From Microbacterium kyungheense (lineage in GTDB: Bacteria; Actinomycetota; Actinomycetes; Actinomycetales; Microbacteriaceae), in assembly GCF_006783905.1 (NCBI RefSeq), contig NZ_VFPE01000005.1, positions 215,292-279,291 on the forward strand: a DNA stretch of 64,000 bases, given 5' to 3'. Both the position numbers and the translations under genes were made by a program. Shown here one piece after another: positions 59,866 through 64,000 of this stretch. Positions within the stretch are counted from its first letter, which is position 1, and each line of letters opens with the position of its first letter. Below the pieces are notes generated by a model that saw only the letters and a program-made list of their open reading frames with translations, had not been told where the DNA came from and ran no database searches.

Positions 59866-60750
59866 ATGCTGCAGCTGAGCGGTGTCACCAAGAGCTACGG
59901 CGGTCGCCGCGTGCTCGACGGCGTGTCGTTCGACGTCCGGCCGGGGCGGCTCACGGGCTTCGTCGGCGGGAACGGCGCCGGCAAGACCACGACCATGCGC
60001 ATCGTGCTGGGTGTGCTGGCGAAGGATGCCGGGACCGTGACGCTGGAGGGCGCCGACGTGACGGCATCCGATCGCCGCCGTTTCGGCTACATGCCCGAGG
60101 AGCGCGGGCTGTACCCGAAGATGAAGGTGCTCGAGCACATCGTGTACCTCGCACGGCTGCACGGCTTCTCGAAGGCGGATGCCACGGCCCGCGCCCGCGC
60201 GCTGCTGGAGCAGCTCGGTCTCGGCGAGCGGCTGGACGACAACGTCGAGACGCTGTCGCTGGGCAATCAGCAGCGTGCGCAGATCGCCGCCGCCCTCGTG
60301 CACGACCCCGAGGTGCTGATCCTCGATGAGCCCTTCTCGGGCCTGGACCCCCTCGCGGTCGACGTCGTCGCCGGCGTGCTGCAGGAGCGCGCCCAGGCCG
60401 GCGCGGCCGTGCTGTTCTCGTCGCACCAGCTCGACGTCGTCGAGCGCCTGTGCGACGACCTCGTCATCATCGCCGGCGGGACGATCCGGGCCGCGGGGGC
60501 CCGTGACGCGCTGCGCGCCCAGCACTCCACCCGCCGGTTCGAGCTCGTCTCGGCGGGCGACGCCGGCTGGCTGCGTTCCGAGCCGGGGGTCGAGGTGCTC
60601 GACTTCGACGGCGGGTACGCCGTGTTCGACGCCGACAGCGACGAGACCGCGCAGCGCGTGCTGCGCCGAGCCGTCGCCCAGGGGGATGTCGCCAGCTTCG
60701 CGCCGCAGCATCCCTCCCTCGCCCAGATCTTCAAGGAGGTCATCCAGTGA
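59866..60750 (+). CDS. ABC transporter ATP-binding protein (ABC-2/NatA-like)
   Basis: A 294-aa ATPase. Walker A 'GFVGGNGAGKTTTMRIVLGV' (residues 31-50), signature 'LSLGNQQRAQIAAALV', Walker B 'VLILDEPFSGLDPLAVDVVA' and switch His 'FSSHQLDVVERL' are intact; the signature starts LSLGN rather than LSGGQ. The C-terminal 60 residues are regulatory. ATG 59866 has AAAGGGG upstream; TAGCCT at 59831-59836 is a promoter -10. It pairs with the permease gene, overlapping it as GTGA. Likely an exporter. Confidence 0.92.
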   Translation: MLQLSGVTKSYGGRRVLDGVSFDVRPGRLTGFVGGNGAGKTTTMRIVLGVLAKDAGTVTLEGADVTASDRRRFGYMPEERGLYPKMKVLEHIVYLARLHGFSKADATARARALLEQLGLGERLDDNVETLSLGNQQRAQIAAALVHDPEVLILDEPFSGLDPLAVDVVAGVLQERAQAGAAVLFSSHQLDVVERLCDDLVIIAGGTIRAAGARDALRAQHSTRRFELVSAGDAGWLRSEPGVEVLDFDGGYAVFDADSDETAQRVLRRAVAQGDVASFAPQHPSLAQIFKEVIQ

Positions 60751-61856
60751 GCACCGCACCGCACCCCGCGACGCAGGGACTCGGCTACCCGCAGGCGATC
60801 TGGCTCGTCGCAGAGCGCGAGATCGCCTCCAAGCTGCGCAGCAAGGCGTTTGTGATCTCAACCGCCGTGCTGCTGATCGTCGCACTCGCCGGCGTGATCT
60901 GGGCCGGCTTCGCGGCGTCGAACCAGACCGGCACGCCGGTCGCCGTCACCGCGGACGCGCAGGAGTACGTGAGTGGGCTGCCCGGCCTGGACGTCACCGA
61001 CGTGGCCGACAAGCCCGCAGCCGAGGCGCTCGTCGAGGACGGCACGGTCGACGCCGCGATCGTCGGCGACAGTGCGTCGCCGATGGGATTCGTCGTGATC
61101 GCCGACGACTCCGCGCCGACGCAGCTGCTGCTGTCGCTCGCGCAGCTTCCGCCGGTCGAGCTGCTGAACCCCGAAGGCGGCCAGGCCGCCGCGCTCGGCT
61201 ACATCGCCGCGATCGGCTTCGGCATCGTGTTCCTGCTGGCCGCGTCGCTGTTCGGGAGCACCATCGCGCAGAGCGTCGTCGAAGAGAAGCAGACGCGTGT
61301 GGTGGAGCTGCTGATCTCGGCGATCCCCGTGCGGGCGCTGCTGGCGGGCAAAGTGATCGGCAACACCATCCTGGCGATGGGTCAGATCCTGGTGCTCGCG
61401 GCGATCGCCGTCATCGGTCTGACCGTCACCGATCAGACCGCCCTGCTGCAGGGGCTCGGGGCGCCGATCGCCTGGTTCGCGATCTTCTTCCTCTTCGGGT
61501 TCATCCTGCTGGCGTCGCTGTTCGCCGCCGCGGCCTCGATGGTCTCGCGTCAGGAGGACATCGGCTCGACGACCATGCCGATCACGATGCTGATCATGGC
61601 GCCGTACTTCCTGGTCATCTTCTTCAACGACAACCCGCTGGTGCTGACGATCATGTCGTACGTGCCGTTCTCGGCCCCGGTGGGGATGCCGATGCGCATC
61701 TTCCTGGGACAAGCGCAGTGGTGGGAGCCGCTGGTGTCGCTCGTGATCCTGGTCGCCACGTGCGTGGCCGCGATCCTCGTCGCCGCGCGCATCTACCAGA
61801 ACTCGCTGCTGCGCATGGGCGGCCGCGTGAAGCTCGCCGAGGCCCTCGCCGGCTGA
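60747..61856 (+). CDS. ABC transporter permease (ABC-2 type, NatB-like)
   Basis: A 369-aa permease. One N-terminal membrane helix ('AFVISTAVLLIVALAGVIWA') is followed by an extracytoplasmic domain (about 50-150) and five C-terminal helices, with 'FGSTIAQSVVEEKQTRVVEL' and 'LISAIPVRALLAGKVIGNTI' as the family coupling region. It resembles sodium or drug efflux NatB proteins. It starts at GTG 60747, overlapping the ATPase stop. Confidence 0.9.
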   Translation: MSTAPHPATQGLGYPQAIWLVAEREIASKLRSKAFVISTAVLLIVALAGVIWAGFAASNQTGTPVAVTADAQEYVSGLPGLDVTDVADKPAAEALVEDGTVDAAIVGDSASPMGFVVIADDSAPTQLLLSLAQLPPVELLNPEGGQAAALGYIAAIGFGIVFLLAASLFGSTIAQSVVEEKQTRVVELLISAIPVRALLAGKVIGNTILAMGQILVLAAIAVIGLTVTDQTALLQGLGAPIAWFAIFFLFGFILLASLFAAAASMVSRQEDIGSTTMPITMLIMAPYFLVIFFNDNPLVLTIMSYVPFSAPVGMPMRIFLGQAQWWEPLVSLVILVATCVAAILVAARIYQNSLLRMGGRVKLAEALAG

Positions 61857-61917
61857 TCGCGACGAGGTCCGGGATCGGCCGGGCCGCGGTACCCGCCGGC
61901 GCCGCGGAGGCGCGCCG

Positions 61918-63708
61918 TCAGCGGCGGAGCGCGGCCCGGCCGTGATGCCCGACGAGGGCGTCGGCGGCCCGCACGAGTGCGAGATGCGTCAGCGCCTGAG
62001 GAGTGTTGCCGGCGTGGCGGGCGGATTCGACGTCGTACTCCTCAGACAGCATGCCGACGTCGTTGGCCAGGCCGCAGAGCCGGTCCATGAGCGCCGCGGC
62101 ATCCTGCTTCCGGCCGCTGTTCGCGTACTGCTCGACCAGCCAGAACGAGCAGGCGAGGAACGGATGCTCACCGCCGGCGAGTCCATCGACATCCGTCTCG
62201 GTGCGGTAGCGGCGTACGAGGCCGTCGCGCATCAGGGTTCGCTCGATCTCGGCGACCGTGCCGAGCATGCGCGGATCGTCGTAGGCGCAGAACCCGACCT
62301 GCGCGAGCAGCAGCAGGGAGGCATCCACCTCGACAGAGCCGTAATGCTGGACGAAGTGACCGCGGCCGGCGTCGAAGCCATGGCGGTCGACCTCATCCCG
62401 GATCTCGTCGCGCGCCCGCTCCCAGGCGTCGGCGTCACCGTCGAGGCCGGACTCGCGGACCGCACGCACGCCGCGATCCAGCGCGGCCCACACCATCGCG
62501 CGCGAGTGCGTGAACATCCGCTCCTCGGCGCGGATCTCCCAGATGCCCCGGTCAGGCCGGTCGCGCCACTGCAGCATCTGGCCGAGGAGCGCGCGTTGCA
62601 GCGGCCACGAGAACGCGTCCTCGGTGATGCCCGCAGCGCGTGTGGCCTCCAGCGCCACGAGCACCTCGCCGATGACGTCGGCCTGGTACTGCGAGACGGC
62701 GCCGTTGCCGACGCGCACCGGCGCGGCCCCGAGATACCCGGGCAGACTGTCGAGCACCCGCTCCGAGAGTTCACGCTCGCCTGCCGCTCCGTACATGATC
62801 TGCACATCAGCCGGATCGCCCGCGATCGCGCGCAGCAGCCACGCCCTCCAGCGTTCGGCGGTGCGTGTGAAGCCGTGCTCCAGCAGCGTCTCGAGCGTCC
62901 ACGCCGCATCGCGGAGCCAGACGTAGCGGTAGTCCCAGTTGCGCGAACCGCCGAACTCCTCGGGCAGCGACGTGGTCGCCGCCGCGACGATCCCTCCCGT
63001 GCTCTCGTGCGTCAGGGCTCGCAGCAGGAGGAGCGAGCGTACGACGGCCGCGTGGTGGGGCCCGTGGTGATCGATACGGTCGGCCCACTCCTGCCACCAC
63101 GCCCTCGTCGCCTCGAAGGAGGCGTCGACATCCAGTGGCGCGGGAACATCGTGGTGCGACTTGAACCAGGTGAGACTCAGGTCTGCCGTGTCACCCGCGG
63201 CCACCACGATCCGGCCGACGTGCGCGTGGTCCGCCGCGTCGCGCGCCAGTCCGCGCAGCACGAGCGCGTCCGGCCCGGCGACGGCGAGCATCGTGGGGGT
63301 CTCGGCCGCGACCTTCCGCATCCAGGGCAGGGCCCTCGCGTAGTCCAGGCGCACCCGCAGCTCGTCCTGGAACTCCACCGCGCCCGAGACGCCGACGATG
63401 CGGCGCACCACGTCGACGCGGTGCCCGTCGATCGGCATGAAGTCATGTACCTCGGCAACGCCCGTCGCGCAGCGCCATGTGGTGACCAGGACGAAGGTGT
63501 CGCCGTCGTAGCGGCGTGTCGCCACCGCGCCGGGGTCCGTCGGCCGCAGGCTCCAGCATCCGTGGTCCTCGTCGCCCAGGAGGGCACCCAAGACGGAGGG
63601 CGAGTCGAAGCGCGGCACGCAGAGCCAATCGATGCTCCCGTCACGAGAGACGAGCGCCGCCGTGCGACAGCTGCTCAGGAGGGCGTAGTCCTCGATCGGT
63701 GCGGGCAT
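61918..63708 (-). CDS. Glycoside hydrolase family 15 (trehalase/glucoamylase-like)
   Basis: A 596-aa GH15 enzyme with N-terminal beta domain ('IEDYALLSSCRTAALVSRDG', 'SIDWLCVPRFDSPSVLGALL') and an (alpha/alpha)6 barrel. Family motifs: 'SRNWDYRYVWLRDAAWTLET', 'RPDRGIWEIRAEERMFTHSR' (acid Glu), 'NTPQALTHLALVRAA'. Actinobacterial homologues hydrolyse trehalose or small glucans in the cytoplasm. The ATG follows GACAAT by six bases; no signal peptide. It is divergent from the G6PD-like gene across 76 bp, linking it to glucose metabolism. Confidence 0.92.
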   Translation of the reverse strand: MPAPIEDYALLSSCRTAALVSRDGSIDWLCVPRFDSPSVLGALLGDEDHGCWSLRPTDPGAVATRRYDGDTFVLVTTWRCATGVAEVHDFMPIDGHRVDVVRRIVGVSGAVEFQDELRVRLDYARALPWMRKVAAETPTMLAVAGPDALVLRGLARDAADHAHVGRIVVAAGDTADLSLTWFKSHHDVPAPLDVDASFEATRAWWQEWADRIDHHGPHHAAVVRSLLLLRALTHESTGGIVAAATTSLPEEFGGSRNWDYRYVWLRDAAWTLETLLEHGFTRTAERWRAWLLRAIAGDPADVQIMYGAAGERELSERVLDSLPGYLGAAPVRVGNGAVSQYQADVIGEVLVALEATRAAGITEDAFSWPLQRALLGQMLQWRDRPDRGIWEIRAEERMFTHSRAMVWAALDRGVRAVRESGLDGDADAWERARDEIRDEVDRHGFDAGRGHFVQHYGSVEVDASLLLLAQVGFCAYDDPRMLGTVAEIERTLMRDGLVRRYRTETDVDGLAGGEHPFLACSFWLVEQYANSGRKQDAAALMDRLCGLANDVGMLSEEYDVESARHAGNTPQALTHLALVRAADALVGHHGRAALRR

Positions 63709-63784
63709 CGGCCGATTGTCGCAAACCCGACCGCCGCGCGACAGCCCCTCACGCACACGACCCCGCCGGTCTAGCTTGGGCCGC

Positions 63785-64000
63785 ATGGCTGCTGAGACCA
63801 CTCTCCTGATCCTGGGCGCCACCGGCGACCTGACCTCGCGGCTGCTGCTGCCGGCACTCGGGCAGCTGCTGGCTCGCGAGCCGCACCGACGCGTACGGCT
63901 GCGCGGCGCCGGCATGGAGGACTGGGACGACGAGCACTGGCGGCAGGTCGTGCGCGAATCGTTCGCGTCCGGCGGCTTCGAGAAGGCGTTCGACGCCGTC
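63785..64000 (+). CDS. zwf: Glucose-6-phosphate dehydrogenase, N-terminal part (runs off the window)
   Basis: The first 72 residues are visible. 'LLILGATGDLTSRLLLPALG' is the NADP-binding motif of G6PD, though Leu replaces the usual Lys of GDLxxRKL. G6PD oxidises glucose 6-phosphate in the pentose phosphate pathway. TAGCTT lies seven bases before the ATG. Because the catalytic region is outside the window, a paralogue with altered function cannot be excluded. Confidence 0.75.
   Translation, partial: MAAETTLLILGATGDLTSRLLLPALGQLLAREPHRRVRLRGAGMEDWDDEHWRQVVRESFASGGFEKAFDAV

Overview
The window reads as a chromosomal segment of a high-GC actinobacterium, most likely a Microbacteriaceae member such as Microbacterium. 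This is an inference from very high GC, dense gene packing, GTG starts, frequent leaderless-type promoters, ECF41 and membrane-fused ECF sigma factors, and the recurrent GGATGC/GCATCC word. No rRNA, tRNA, CRISPR array, transposase or prophage gene was recognised.

Layout. 1-5.5 kb: the 3' part of a secreted rhamnogalacturonan lyase (PL11) with a bidirectional terminator, then a leftward group (lipoprotein, MenC/N-acylamino-acid racemase-type enolase, a 54-aa protein, a cyclase-family hydrolase). 5.7-15.2 kb: a short ORF coupled by ATGA to a 986-aa LAL/LuxR regulator, a small ORF, and a 2062-aa multidomain subtilase. 15.3-25.1 kb: an SDR with a coupled small acidic protein, GNAT, DHA2 MFS exporter, FAD oxidoreductase, POT peptide transporter, an orphan WXG100-like protein, and a divergent MFS/MerR pair. 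25.2-27.3 kb: purU and a thiolase. 27.3-34.4 kb: a leftward regulon (Zn-dehydrogenase; then nucleoside hydrolase, ABC binding protein, two permeases, ribokinase and LacI regulator, overlapping or nearly so), with three matching palindromic operator candidates. 34.6-39.8 kb: a beta-lactamase-fold protein lacking SxxK, M13 peptidase, MATE exporter, TrmH-type methylase. 40-42.9 kb: a manganese module of Nramp importer, MntR-type repressor and VIT/CCC1 carrier. 42.9-43.5 kb: a 600-bp non-coding stretch filled with nested-hairpin repeats. 43.5-48.4 kb: SDR, NagD-type HAD, a repeat region with a run of about 37 C, an aldo/keto reductase divergent from a MocR regulator, and a 37-aa membrane protein. 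48.5-52.4 kb: ECF41 sigma with its CMD partner and a matching promoter, pyrE, a chymotrypsin-like protease thrown out of frame by an 11-bp tandem duplication, and exonuclease III. 52.6-64 kb: a sigma factor fused to a zinc finger, membrane segment and outer domain; repeats; DHFR-like protein, HxlR and VOC genes; a NarL-type two-component pair; FMN reductase; an ABC exporter; a GH15 enzyme; and the start of a G6PD gene.

How the parts work together. The best-supported functional units are the nucleoside/ribose-type catabolic regulon under LacI control, the manganese homeostasis module whose importer start codon lies inside the repressor palindrome, and the ECF41-CMD pair. Many genes without a Shine-Dalgarno have TANNNT six or seven bases before ATG/GTG, so leaderless transcription appears common. 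Several short repeat families occupy intergenic regions, and two (in mntH and the response regulator) lie in frame inside proteins.
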